In this document: in pieces, positions 47,101 to 56,727 of the stretch | Numbering within the stretch: the first letter of the stretch is position 1 | Layout: each line of letters starts with the position of its first letter | NCBI GenBank assembly: GCA_023055505.1 | Contig: JALIRH010000042.1 | Span: forward strand, 2,798,335-2,862,334 | From: Callipepla californica brunnescens | Taxonomy: Eukaryota; Chordata; Aves; Galliformes; Odontophoridae | Direction of reading: 5' to 3' | DNA length: 64,000 nt | Program-made: the position numbers and the translations under genes | The notes under the pieces: model-generated | Told to the model about the DNA's origin: nothing | What the model saw: only the letters and a program-made list of their open reading frames with translations | Databases searched by the model: none

Positions 47101-50100
47101 GCAGTGACAGTCTGCAGGCCGTTCTTTTCCTCCCTCCTATCTCACAGGATACTCCCAATGCATGGGAAAACCAAGAAAGGTCATTTGCAGTCTCCCTTCA
47201 GAAAGCTCCTCCTGGTCTCTGCCTTAAGCATTGACTGCATTTGTTGGAACAGAAGATGAGGCAAGAGCCCTTCCCTGCAGTTTTTTCTTCAATGCCAAGG
47301 TGAAGAATCTAGAAATCAAACTAATTGACCTAAAGCAACACACGGTATATGTGTTCCTATTTATGTTTGTGAGCTGGTTTCAGCTTGTGATTTAAACAGC
47401 TCCCAGCCACGTACCTGCAATCTTGATCAACCTGCAAAGAGAGATTTTCACTGCCAAAAACAAAAATCCTTTGGCTGTCTCATAGTGAACACACACAGAG
47501 CACCATTATAAAGTGCTTCTGCTCTAAGATTACACACTCACACGCCCCAAAAAACAGCATTTACACCTTTTATCTGTTGTCCTTTCTGAGGCAATTGTGG
47601 GTCTCTGGAAATCAGGTTGGGTCAGAGATAGCTGCTGATCACTGTCTTGCTCTGAAGCTTAAAAGTTATGGTATTACCAATGCAGACAGAAAAATAACAG
47701 TAGCAATTAAAAGCAGACAAACATTGCTTCTGGGAAACAACCACTCTGTTTCAAAGGTGTCTTCAGACACATCGCCAGCTACAAAGGGATTCATGAGACC
47801 AGAAGCTCAACCCAGTTTTACCCAAATTGGAGAAGGTGGGAAAGCATCCAGGAGACGGTCATCTCACTCCTCTGGGAGCTTCACGGTGCAATACTTATTT
47901 GAAAGCAAGTATAAAAGCTGCTTTATCTACCCACTGGGCCGACTGATACCTTGGCAGCACATGCCCAGGTATGATGCTTTTATCTTTTAACCCACATAAG
48001 CTATCTCCTTTCATCTCCTTAACAATGCCACCAGCAAAACTAAACATCTCCATGGACTGCCAGAGATGAGATCACCAAGCACACCAACCAGAAGCCAGCT
48101 ATGGAGTGCAGAGTGAGTACTGCTTTAGGATCACACTTCAGATCTCTAACTTCAGAGCCTGTCTCAGGGTGCAGGGGTTAGCAGCAGCCTGAACAATAGG
48201 TTAAAAAGGTTAAAAACATTTAATGTTTTATCTACGTTTAGTATTATAGCTAATTAAGGATTTCTGTCTTCAGGAGCTGTGATAATGAAGAAGTGAGGGC
48301 TGCTTGCATTCAGACATCCACCCCATCACTTCTCTTCATACCAGCTCCCTTTCACAAGGCTCCCCTCAGCCTCCCAAAAATAGAGGCCAACAGGTGGCCT
48401 TCCAGGGGCTCCATCTATCAAAGATGAAGTCATTAAGGAAAGCAAACAGGCAGAGCTGGAGCAGCAACACAAACTGACCACGTCACCCATATGGGGCTGA
48501 AACTCGAACTTCATGGGCGGACAGAAGACATTGTTGTACATCTCCATCAGGCGCTGCTTATCACTGTTGGCATCCAGGTTCTCAACAGCATTTTCAATGG
48601 CATCCAGACCCTCGTGCTTGGACTGCTCCAGGTTTAGCTCAGCAGACAAGAATGTCCTGAGAGCTCTGTTGAGGCTAGCGTGGTATCCCAGGTCACAACA
48701 CTGCTGGAAAAACACACAATTCCATAAGTGAATAAGTGAAGACAATCTGAAATGGAAGTTAAAATGTTTCTGAGGCTAGAAGTCATAAAAGCAGCTGGCA
48801 AACTGTGGTTACTTCATCATCATCTGGGGACCAGAGCTGTCAACCAGCCCATGGATCACAGGGGCATCCTGACTTGAGGTCAGGAACTGTCTCAGCACCA
48901 ATCCCTGAGCCCATAATCCCATGTTAATAGTTTATTCTCCAATACAAGCGCATCTCAAAGTATTTTAACAGTCTGGGGAGTTCTCATAGAGCACTAGAGA
49001 CCCCATTTCATTCCATTTGCAAAAAGAGCACCCTAGAAGTGGGAACATTCAAAGGTATGACAGCATCCGTTCTTCCAATTCCAACTTTTCTTCCAGGGGC
49101 ACCGACTCCCACTGAGAGCACTCCAAAAACCCTTCAGGAAATTTATTCTCAGAAAGAGGAAAATGACACACTGAAGTACTACTGGGAAAAAAAAAAAACC
49201 CAAGGCACAGGATTTGCATCATCTGCAAAGATCAATCTGCATCTAAATTATTCCACCCAGGATACGGAAAGCTGCTCAATTCGGTCTACTTCAGGAAGCA
49301 AGAACACAACCTGTACAATCACAGGCAGAAAGAAGAGAGACATCCAAAAAGCAAGCAGAGGCTGGCAGGGCTGACTTCACTGCTGGGGTGAAACAAGAGC
49401 AAAAATGCTCAAGCAGAGAGCGGTCATGGTCAAGAATTTCCTGGCTACTGCTGACACGAGGATGATGTCATTGGAAGACAATTGAGCAGCTTCATCCCCA
49501 GCATGGCTGCACGGCCAAGTATTCACGTACTGAGAGGGAGAAAGGAGCTTTTCATGAGCTGATCAGAAAGAGCCCGCGTTTTTCAGGCATCTAATAAAGT
49601 GAGTGAGAAAAGAGTCCACCTTCCTGGAATTGCAAGCAAGATTACGCGTGCTAGGAGAACATCCAAGAAGAAAGAAACAGACCATCTGCTTGATTGCTGA
49701 GCTGCTCTGTAAGCAAAATTCACATGAAATCTCCTCCTCGCCCATCATTTGGGTCTCATCAGTGTCATTGTGCATGAGCACCAAAAAAAAAAAAAGGGGA
49801 AAAAAAGGAGAAAAAGAGGAAAAAAAGGAAGGGGTGGAGAGAAGAGAGCCACTGACTGGGGACCCATTCCCTGCTCTCCCAGGATTTGCCACCAGCAGTG
49901 CCTGGCTCCTGTGCCAACCAGCTGCAGCAGCCACAGGGACTTGCAAAAAGAGCAGCACTTGCTGATAGACTGGAAGCAGATAATTAAAGGACACTGCACT
50001 CAATCAGAAACAACAGCAAACAGCCCTAAAAGATGCCTGAATGAGAATTTGCACGTGCTAGGGATAAGCAGCCATTCAAAGGCACTGTTCTCCAGCACAC

Positions 50101-53100
50101 GTGTGATTCTGCTGCTCCTGCAGCAGTTCACAGAGCCAACCCAAGCTGGACCAACACACAGCCACAATGAAAATAGGCTCAAAGCACACAGGAGCAGCCC
50201 ATCCTTCCTGCCCAGCCATGCAAAGCTGCTCAGGAGGAACCACTAAGGCTGCAAAGTCAAAACAGAGTTAATATTCCAAGGCCCACCTCACGAAGCTGCA
50301 GGGCTGCATTAAGATGCCAAAGGGTTTTAGCTTTATTTTCTTGAAGCTTGTGACACAGAACGTTTTTCAGCCCCCTCCCTCACTTTACCATTTCTCAAAG
50401 TCCAGCATGCCCTCTTTATGAACGTATCTGTCTTGCCATCCCTCTTCTGGGTTATATAAATGTTTGATGGAATCGTTCTCTGAGGAAATCAATTTTTTAT
50501 AAGAATTTAATGATAACTCATTCACATTCACTTCCCAACACGACAGCTGATTAACCCTTCGCCAGTTAGAGGCATTCAGAAACCTCGAAGCAGAACAGTC
50601 GAGGAGAGAGTTAAGAGACCTCTGCCTTAAAGCACCACCTCCATTCGGAAGGGGGAAGAAGGAATTCCGTGAGCAAACAGCAAAGCACGCTCATTTCAAG
50701 AATAAAATCTGCTCTAGGCCTCCATGCATTTGAAAAGACATTCCGTCCTAGCGATCCCTCCAGAAACAGGAGGAATTTCTTAATCTCTCCCCCCCCATTA
50801 CTGTAATGTTTCATCAGCATCAAAGAAACACCTCTGTCCCCAAAGTCAGGGGATTCAGAGCTCCTGAGCTCCGTCAGCTTATTGCTTTGAACTCACGAAG
50901 AAGCAGCAATGTGCTGTTATCCTCCCATGAACACAGGTTTGTGCTGTCCAAGCACGACGAGTTTAAAGCCATTTGGCCTAACAGAATTTGTGACTTTGAA
51001 GATTGTTTTAATATTATACTTGAAGCCGTAGTATCAAACAACTAGATGAAGGAAAAGAATTAAGAGCTGACTTAAAAAAAATCATTTTTATTTCAGCCAG
51101 ATGCTTCTGATAAACATCACTGGCTCTCATCGTCAGTTTTCGGCCCTTCAGATCAAAGCATTAGTAAATCCATATTCACTGTGTCTCAGCAGCGAGATAC
51201 CTGGGAGCACAGGAGATGCAATTCAGTTAAGTTCCATATCTTCCCATGCCTTCTGTAAACACAGCAGATAGCACTTCTTTAAAAGATTCTGAGAACTTGT
51301 GATGCTCTGTTACACAGAACACAGCAAGGATCACAGGGGTGGGCAGGGACGCAGACTTGCTCCGAGCTGCTGAGGAGCAGTGACAGCTCAGAGCAGTGCA
51401 GAGTGTGGGTTCTGGTCTCACACCGCTGCCTGCCGTGCCCCAGGGATGGCTGAGAGCACCCAGCAAGGAAAGTTCTTCCCTTCAAACCTATATCTGTCAA
51501 CAAACTACTGAAGAGCTGGGTTGAAAATCATCTGGGGTTCATCAAATCCAAACTAATTCCTTCCTATGTGACTCAGGGAAATGCACCAAGTGCAGGCTGT
51601 GAGCAGGAAACCGAACCAAGCACATCTGCAGTACTGGGGGGAGGATGCAGAAAGAAGATTTACAAAACAAACATTACAGAACAAGATACTTTGGAATAAC
51701 AGTGTTTCTCCAAGCTACCTAATACAAACAAGCCTGTCCTCCAAAGGATGGGCTTAAAATAAATCTGAAGAGCTACTAAGTACCCATGTGTACCTTGTGT
51801 GATTTTACAGTCAGCTGAATTGGTGTAGTAGATATACTGTTAGGGACTGTTGATTAACAGTGATCCAGAGACCCTCACGGCCTGTGACTGGGGACACTTC
51901 TGAGAGTTATCCACTCACCTACAAAGAAAGTTCCCTTTACAGCAGTGCACTGTGCCTGGAAAGCAGAGGAAGACCTAATGAAAGTCAGAGACCCAGAAGT
52001 GACACGTTCAGTGCATGTGGCACTCCAGTTCAGCACGATGAAGTACAATAGCTGTGTGTTTGTAAGAAATGCTGGGGGTTCCTAACTGGCTTTCAAGAGT
52101 TTTCAAAGAGGAGAGAGTTTTCAAAGAGGAGAGATTCATTTCCTTGCTGTGCACCTTACCAAGAGCAGAACTAAGGGCCCTGGAATGCTGAGGGCTTTCA
52201 CTTGGCTCTGGAACAAAGTCTGAGGGCAGCTGGGGTACAAAGTCCCACTGCATGCTGCTCCACCACGACAGTGCTCTGCAGGCTCCTGGTGGATGAGGGC
52301 ATCAGAGAATGGAAGGTCTGAATGGCACACACATCCCTCTCTTGTGAGACATGGAACGGCTTGAAAGGGATGGCATTTTTCAGACACAGGCTCACATCAG
52401 TTTCAGGAGGTGCTTGTGTCCTTGATTTCCTTTACCAACTGGCATACTGATTTTACAGCTAACACTCTCCTTTTTTAAAAACACGCTTCTGAGCTGAGGG
52501 TTTGCTTAAAATAGTAAAGGGAAATGTCAAGCAATGGCGTGATACCAAAACCGTTTCATTTTAACTAAGCAACTTTTTCTCCTCTCTTACACATTTCAAT
52601 ACCAGCAAGCTTCTCTCTGTACCAGGCAGATTAAAACACGTAAGAAAAGCTCTCTTAAGAGATTAATGACTAGTTATTGTGGGTGTTACTCTCTAAGCTG
52701 CCATCGCTCCACAGCTGTAGAGATACCGCCAGCTGTGCTGGTATGTGCAGCACTGAAGAAGGAGAGGCACACAGGAGGGTTAATGGCAATGATACTCATG
52801 GTAAGCATCCGAGCAGCAGCACTTACATCAATGAGATCAGACAGGTCGTGAATGTAATACTTGAAGACAGATGCATTGGTTGCTTCCAGAGCCAGCAGGT
52901 ACTCGTTTCTTGCCTTGATAGCCTTCAGCCTGTTCTCTGTGTACTTTGCTTGGCGCTGGAAGAGAAATCAACAACAGAGTACGTTGTAAAAAGAGGCGCA
53001 GCAGCAACAGGAGCATCCTTAGTAACCACAGGGAGGATACTGAGCAAATCTCACCCTGCTCACACGTTGTTGCTCACTTGGGCTGCACCCAAATCGATCC

Positions 53101-56100
53101 CAAAAATAACACCGCACCTCCTGCTGCCTCAGATCTCAGTGCTGAGCTGCCCACCTGCCTGGCCAACTGCAAGGCACCTGCTCTGCCTGCAAGCCATCCT
53201 GGAACCATGTGCCTCCCTGCACACGGGTCAGGCATTAAGCTGGGATGAACATTAAACAAAAGAGACTGCCCAAAACCTTGTACACAACACGTTCATCGCG
53301 ACTTCCAAGAAAGCAGCTGTTACTTTCATGCCCTGACCTTGTTTTAACGCTTGGGATGGGACTGCAGAACCTGGGATAATACAAATGGGTTTCCAATTGG
53401 CCTAGAGCAAATGTGGTGCTAGCTTCTGCCCTTCCTCAATCCAAATATTGAAAAAAGAAAATAGAAATCTGTAACTTGCACTTTCACATCACGAAGGAGG
53501 GAGCTCAGAACCCCCTGTGCTGAGCTACCAAAAGGTCCCCTCCCCACACACTTCACACAAGCAGCAGCAGCCGTGCAATGGAAGTACCTTTTCCTTCATT
53601 TTCTCTATTTTCTTGACAGAGCTCCGTCGAACGTGCTTTTCTTCAAATTTGACGTTGGAAGTCGAGTCAGGGGAGCGCGGCGTCTGCTTCTCCTCTTGTT
53701 TCACTGACTTCCCAATCTGCTTTTCTTCCTGCTTCTCTGCCTCTTTCAATTTGCTCTGAGCGCTAATGCTGTCAGCGTTGTACATATGGTAGGTTTTCAT
53801 AACCTGCAAAGGATGATACACAAGAGTTGCAGAGCATCACATTGGATTTGCTCAGGAAGGAGAGAGCTTACCTAACCAGCACAAGCAACACAGGCATCCT
53901 GCCCTTCCACTTATCTGCGTGGCCAAGCCCCAGGGCAGAATGGTTTACATCTAACTGGAAAGCATCATAAGCAAGGAAGGAGGAAAAAGAAATCCTAAGA
54001 AAGAAGTTACCTGCCACCACATGAGATGTTTGCTGACTGTGGTCAAAACAGTAAGCTTCTTTTAACATAACTGCGTTAGGACAGCTGGCCATCGTGCCTA
54101 ATTAAAGGTCAACTATCACCCTGGCAAAGACACTTGGCCAGCGAGCTGCAGGTCAGAGCTGGGTGCTGACTGGGAGTTGGAAGTATGTAAACTGGCAGAA
54201 TAATCGGGGAAATTTCACATCCCAACAAAGCACAACAAAGACATGGAAGCGTGGCTCTCAGCACAAATCCAGAATCAAAGTGGATTATTCTGCAGCTGCT
54301 GCTTTGTTTAATTTTGGCATGCGCTTTCTTGTATAATCCAATAACCACCCCCCCCCCAAAAAAAAAAAGACTGAATTCAGCCTCCTTATTATTCACAGAG
54401 AATTACACGCCAAGGCTCAAAAATGATGGCTTTTCATCACCAGGTAAGGGCTCAGAAGGGATGTTATCAGTCACTCCTTGGGGTGAATCAGTCGATTAAA
54501 CATCACCAGTCTCAAGGAACTGTATGCAAATCCACAGCCTGAACATAACCGCTGCAAAAGCAACTCAAGGTTCAACTTGTTTAAATCTGATTTGATATGA
54601 AAAAGCATTTCTCACCTTATCTAACAACAATATTAACAAAAGAGCGCTGTTCTTTTGCTCATGGAAGACCTGGATCTCACACTGCACGGACAACTTCCAT
54701 CACAGCTCTTTTCTTTGCATATTAAATAAACCAGTCTAGATAAAGCTTCCCCAAAACAAAAACGAAACGCCCTTGCTTCGAAGGATATTCACATCCAGTT
54801 TTGTGTTAAGAAAACGCAACTAAGCCAAAGGGCACGACACACAGACCTGTATTTTTATCCACCATCACAGAGCGATTCATTTCACACATGGACACCAAAA
54901 CGAGCAGCTCTGATACAATTCTGAGCTCCCCATCACGATCTAGTATTGATACTAATACAGACTGTACAGTTGCATCCTGAAGTTCCAGCTCTAGTAACAC
55001 GCCACGTGCAAACCATTTTAGATGAAAACCTATTTATATCTATCCCACCTCAGCCTGAACTGTAACACAGTTTCCTGTAAGTGGGATGCACGCTCTGCCT
55101 CCACGCAGCAATCAGCAAAGGTTCTCACACACAAAGAGACGTTGTATTTAAACATGAAAGAGACTGCGAGTGCAGCCAGTATTAAAGAGAGACTTTCTGA
55201 ATAATTTACACACACACTTGCAGCTACTGCATACGCTTAGACTATAAAGCAGGCATTTATAATAACAGATGCAAAGCACTTTCTTTTCCTCTGTCACTAC
55301 AAGTGGAGCTGGCAGAAAGCAAAGAAAGCACAATTTCTCTCCAGTTTTACTGCTTCATCTTGCTGATGGGGCCACATTGGTAACCCCACACCTGGCAGGG
55401 GTCCCAGCAGCTCACCCCCGCCACCAGGGTCAGCAGCATGGGACAGCACAGGGAGACAACTCACAGGTAGCAGCCCTCTGTATTTCAGGTATTTTTGCAC
55501 TGTTACAGGCATCCATTTTGCCTGAAGACAGAGCTGCTGCCAGTCCTTTAGACTCCCAGGAGAAGAGATGAGTTTGTGGGAGCACTCCTAGCAATACCAA
55601 GTAAGAGCAGCCCCAGAAGCCACCAGGTATTGAGTCCAGCATGAAATGCTTCTAATATAATCAACCTAAGTGGCACACAGAAGTGATCTTTTCCTACTCA
55701 TGAATGCCTTTTTTCCCCCTCCAAGGCAATATTTGGCTTTGATACTATAATGAAACAAATCTATTTGTTTTGTGGATATGGGAAATTCCAAGAAAGCTCC
55801 CTGTCATGATATTAACACAGAACTTCATCACAAGGTGATATGCACTGAGCTGGGAGATATCCCTTGCCCAGGATCCTCTGGAAGGAATGAGGAAAAGAGC
55901 ACAGACCTCAGCCTAATGACCCAGTGTGTCATTACAGGGGGACAAAAGCAGCAGCATCTGAGCAATAAAACCATGAGTTTGTTCTGCTTTTACAACAGAA
56001 CTCGCTCAGTAACAGCTACCAAAAGGAAAAATTTAATCAAACCACAGGCTCTTCCATTCATCTGTGTGAGAGGAAAAGTCCCCAAGCAGTGCATGAACTT

Positions 56101-56727
56101 CTATAAACAAATCCCCTCTGCTTCCCAAGGCAGTGCCTTCCTCTGTGTCTCCAATGGATATAGTGAGAAGCACAACGCACAGATGGAGACTATTACTCTC
56201 AAGGGAGCTGTGCTGCTGGAAGAGCTGAGGAACAAACCAACACAGCAGGCTCCTCACCACTGGAGCTGTGGGCCGTGTTTTGCATGCTCATTTCCAGACA
56301 CAGGCTGCTCAAAACTGCTATGCTGACCCAATTCAGCAACCTGACCAAAGATTTGTAGCGCGCTTGAAAATGGCTTTAAATCTCTCCTTATAAAAGCAAC
56401 ACTGCAGCTAGAAGCAGGGCTGGGAGAAGGTGAGATCTTTGGGAAGCAGAGCCAGCACCAACAGAGCTGGAGCAATGTAAGGACAGAGTGAAAAGTGAGA
56501 CTGATGGCATTGTATGGAGTGGTGTACACCGGCTGCCTCAAATCCCAAGGACTGCAGGAACTTATCAGTGCTGGTGCTCAGGCTGTGCTCTAACAGCAGG
56601 CTGGGAGAAGCCCAACACTTCTCCTCCGTGTCTGAAAAGATGCCAAGAAGTCGGTCTGATTTACCGTGTAGAGTTCATTCAGGACCTTTATCAAATCTTC
56701 CTGGAGCTGCAATCCCACTTCCTTACT
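19724..56727 (-). CDS. SRGAP2: SRGAP2, SLIT-ROBO Rho GTPase-activating protein 2 (exons 4-22; 5' end outside the window)
   Basis: srGAP2 couples an inverse F-BAR membrane-bending domain to a RhoGAP acting mainly on Rac1, and to an SH3 domain. It acts at the plasma membrane in neuronal migration, neurite branching and spine maturation. The 19 exons here total 2796 nt and stay in frame: 931 residues plus stop. Adding about 141 missing N-terminal residues gives about 1072, against 1071 in human (remembered). Order: rest of F-BAR (exons 4-10), microexon linker (11-12), RhoGAP (12/13-17) with the arginine finger in HEGIFRVSG (codon 35376-35378), acidic linker (18), SH3 (19: AKFDY, DDWWEG, PHQYI), and a serine-rich tail (20-22) ending in SCTV. 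The SH3, RhoGAP and tail are almost identical to human. Exons 1-3 were searched for between 56728 and 64000 and not found. All introns are GT-AG. Confidence 0.97.
20108..22406 (-). other. SRGAP2 intron 21
   Basis: Intronic. It holds a compound C18-(AC)6-T/C-rich simple repeat at 21011-21065. Nothing else is recognised. Confidence 0.8.
21011..21065. repeat. Compound homopolymer/dinucleotide repeat
   Basis: Eighteen C, then six AC units, then a T-rich tract with scattered C. It is likely to be length-variable and hard to sequence. Confidence 0.9.
22407..22734 (-). CDS. SRGAP2: SRGAP2 exon 21
   Basis: Begins [20 protein letters not shown] and ends [13 protein letters not shown]. The middle ([18 protein letters not shown]) is diverged from human; the second half ([26 protein letters not shown]) is nearly identical. 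328 nt. The acceptor (TGACTGAAG) has a weak polypyrimidine tract but the phase is exact. Confidence 0.92.
22735..24819 (-). other. SRGAP2 intron 20
   Basis: Intronic. I see no exon, repeat family or RNA gene. Confidence 0.75.
24820..24966 (-). CDS. SRGAP2: SRGAP2 exon 20
   Basis: Encodes [16 protein letters not shown], then [19 protein letters not shown] and ADIYLANIN. 147 nt, acceptor TTCCTAG, donor GTAAGA. Confidence 0.95.
25362..25542 (-). CDS. SRGAP2: SRGAP2 exon 19 (SH3 domain)
   Basis: A complete SH3 domain in one exon: [41 protein letters not shown] and YIVV. 181 nt, acceptor TCCTAG, donor GTATGT. Confidence 0.97.
25543..28918 (-). other. SRGAP2 intron 18
   Basis: Intronic. Short open frames occur on both strands but none resembles a known protein. 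No interspersed repeat is recognised. Confidence 0.75.
28919..28998 (-). CDS. SRGAP2: SRGAP2 exon 18
   Basis: Encodes [20 protein letters not shown] then HHTSDD, an acidic linker between RhoGAP and SH3. It matches human SPHGETTSVEDSTQDV. 80 nt. The donor is GTTCGT, an uncommon variant. Confidence 0.92.
28999..31457 (-). other. SRGAP2 intron 17
   Basis: Intronic, with an A-run at about 29547. Nothing else is recognised. Confidence 0.75.
31458..31682 (-). CDS. SRGAP2: SRGAP2 exon 17 (end of RhoGAP)
   Basis: Encodes [20 protein letters not shown] and the last RhoGAP helices, then the linker ending [10 protein letters not shown]. 225 nt, acceptor CTTGCAG, donor GTATGA. Confidence 0.97.
31781..31935 (-). 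mobile_element. CR1 LINE 3'-region fragment
   Basis: About 155 bp with GATTGGAGGGGACCTCCAGA, TCATCGAGTCCAACCCCCCT, CAGGTTGCACAGG and CCAGGTGGGTC blocks typical of CR1, read as complement. It lies in SRGAP2 intron 16, close to exon 17. Confidence 0.93.
32223..32328 (-). CDS. SRGAP2: SRGAP2 exon 16 (RhoGAP)
   Basis: Encodes [20 protein letters not shown], then [13 protein letters not shown]. 106 nt, acceptor TTTCAG, donor GTGAGT. Confidence 0.96.
33381..33515 (-). CDS. SRGAP2: SRGAP2 exon 15 (RhoGAP)
   Basis: Encodes [20 protein letters not shown], then [20 protein letters not shown] and MACV. 135 nt, acceptor TTCCAAG, donor GTAAGT. Confidence 0.96.
34539..34590 (-). mobile_element. CR1 LINE 3'-end fragment
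   Basis: TTATAGAATCATTTGAGTCA then GAAGGGACCCTTAAGGACCA, a short degraded CR1 end in SRGAP2 intron 14. It is followed by a C-run at about 34616-34628. Confidence 0.85.
35324..35401 (-). CDS. SRGAP2: SRGAP2 exon 14 (RhoGAP arginine finger)
   Basis: Encodes [20 protein letters not shown] and NAFER. The catalytic arginine finger is the R of FRVSG. 78 nt, acceptor TTTCAG, donor GTAAGG. Confidence 0.97.
36540..36730. promoter_or_regulatory. Candidate intronic enhancer-like block
   Basis: AT-rich sequence with GGTAATTAG, TTAATTAA (36674-36681), then E-boxes CAGCTG (36682-36687) and CACATG (36691-36696) tightly grouped. Motif content only; conservation is not known. Confidence 0.3.
37139..37231 (-). 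mobile_element. CR1 LINE 3'-region fragment
   Basis: TATCACAGCATTGCAGGGGT, TGGAAGGGACCTTTAGGGAT and GAGTCCAACCCCACTGCCAG are CR1 blocks read as complement. It lies in SRGAP2 intron 13, about 70 bp from exon 13. Confidence 0.9.
37304..37364 (-). CDS. SRGAP2: SRGAP2 exon 13 (RhoGAP start)
   Basis: Encodes [20 protein letters not shown]. 61 nt, acceptor TGTGCAG, donor GTGAGT. Confidence 0.95.
38170..38188. repeat. (CA)n microsatellite
   Basis: Short CA repeat with one G interruption, about 25 bp beyond the exon 12 donor. Confidence 0.85.
38214..38238 (-). CDS. SRGAP2: SRGAP2 exon 12 (25-nt microexon)
   Basis: Encodes RSSTVRKQ after completing an arginine codon. Only 25 nt, acceptor CGGCAG, donor GTAATA. 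Phase and the match to human [10 protein letters not shown] support it. Confidence 0.92.
39100..39410. promoter_or_regulatory. Candidate intronic enhancer-like block (intron 11)
   Basis: AT-rich sequence lies in the intron between the two microexons. It has TAATTAGG (39173-39180), a SOX-type CCTTTGTT (39253-39260), a CCAAT-type GATTGG (39384-39389) and TAATTA (39393-39398), with few repeats. Function is inferred only from motif density. Confidence 0.3.
39637..39664 (-). CDS. SRGAP2: SRGAP2 exon 11 (28-nt microexon)
   Basis: Encodes QRTDCSLA with split codons on both sides. 28 nt, acceptor GCCACAG, donor GTAGGT. It matches human [11 protein letters not shown]. Confidence 0.92.
39665..42212 (-). 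other. SRGAP2 intron 10
   Basis: Intronic. Contains an AT microsatellite at 40491-40520. No exon or RNA gene is recognised. Confidence 0.75.
40491..40520. repeat. (AT)n microsatellite
   Basis: About 30 bp of alternating A and T with one G interruption. Confidence 0.95.
42213..42297 (-). CDS. SRGAP2: SRGAP2 exon 10
   Basis: Encodes [20 protein letters not shown], then LLQKTLGE, the last F-BAR helix. 85 nt, acceptor TTTTACAG, donor GTGAGT. Confidence 0.97.
42298..45315 (-). other. SRGAP2 intron 9
   Basis: Intronic. No exon or repeat family is recognised. This is the intron in which the truncated human paralogue SRGAP2C ends. Confidence 0.75.
45316..45513 (-). CDS. SRGAP2: SRGAP2 exon 9 (F-BAR)
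   Basis: Encodes [20 protein letters not shown], then [19 protein letters not shown] and [18 protein letters not shown] (part). 198 nt, phase 0 at both ends. In humans the truncated SRGAP2C paralogue ends in the intron that follows this exon. Read-through here would add three residues before a stop. Confidence 0.97.
46285..46386 (-). CDS. SRGAP2: SRGAP2 exon 8 (F-BAR)
   Basis: Encodes [20 protein letters not shown], then [14 protein letters not shown]. 102 nt, acceptor TTTCCAG, donor GTGAGC. Confidence 0.96.
46387..48478 (-). other. SRGAP2 intron 7
   Basis: Intronic. Contains a perfect 11-bp stem hairpin at 46507-46533. Otherwise nothing is recognised. Confidence 0.75.
46507..46533. other. 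Perfect inverted repeat (hairpin)
   Basis: TGCCAACTTCA and its exact complement TGAAGTTGGCA flank a five-base loop (ATCAA). Seen directly in the sequence; role unknown. Confidence 0.9.
48479..48703 (-). CDS. SRGAP2: SRGAP2 exon 7 (F-BAR)
   Basis: Encodes [20 protein letters not shown] through [20 protein letters not shown] and GDV. 225 nt. The donor is taken as GTCAGT so that the length agrees with human GDMASQ. A GTGGTC donor three bases earlier is possible and would remove one residue. Confidence 0.95.
49783..49834. repeat. Homopurine tract
   Basis: Fifty-two consecutive purines, A-rich with G clusters, continuing mostly purine for another 14 bp after one T. Confidence 0.9.
52097..52132. 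repeat. Exact 18-bp tandem duplication
   Basis: GAGTTTTCAAAGAGGAGA occurs twice in direct succession with no mismatch. Confidence 0.95.
52827..52955 (-). CDS. SRGAP2: SRGAP2 exon 6 (F-BAR)
   Basis: Encodes [20 protein letters not shown], then [20 protein letters not shown] and LID. 129 nt, acceptor CTTCCAG, donor GTAAGT. Confidence 0.97.
53588..53803 (-). CDS. SRGAP2: SRGAP2 exon 5 (F-BAR)
   Basis: Encodes [20 protein letters not shown], a charged loop ([15 protein letters not shown]) and [14 protein letters not shown]. 216 nt, acceptor TTTGCAG, donor GTACTT. Confidence 0.97.
53804..56664 (-). other. SRGAP2 intron 4
   Basis: Intronic. A C/A homopolymer junction lies at about 54346-54369. 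A 184-codon plus-strand open frame (55772-56326) has no recognisable family and is probably chance. Confidence 0.75.
56665..56727 (-). CDS. SRGAP2: SRGAP2 exon 4 (F-BAR), first exon in the window
   Basis: Encodes [20 protein letters not shown] and T. 63 nt, acceptor TTGTTGCAG, donor GTAAAT, phase 0. Human: SKEVGQQLQDDLMKVLNELY. Confidence 0.95.

Larger units (their letters stand above)
48704..52826 (-). other. SRGAP2 intron 6
   Basis: Intronic. Contains a homopurine tract (49783-49834) and an exact 18-bp tandem duplication (52097-52132). No exon or mobile element is recognised. Confidence 0.75.

Noticed and set aside
55772..56326. 184-codon plus-strand open frame in SRGAP2 intron 4
   Set aside because: No domain and no codon pattern distinguishing it from intron. 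Antisense to a well-supported gene.
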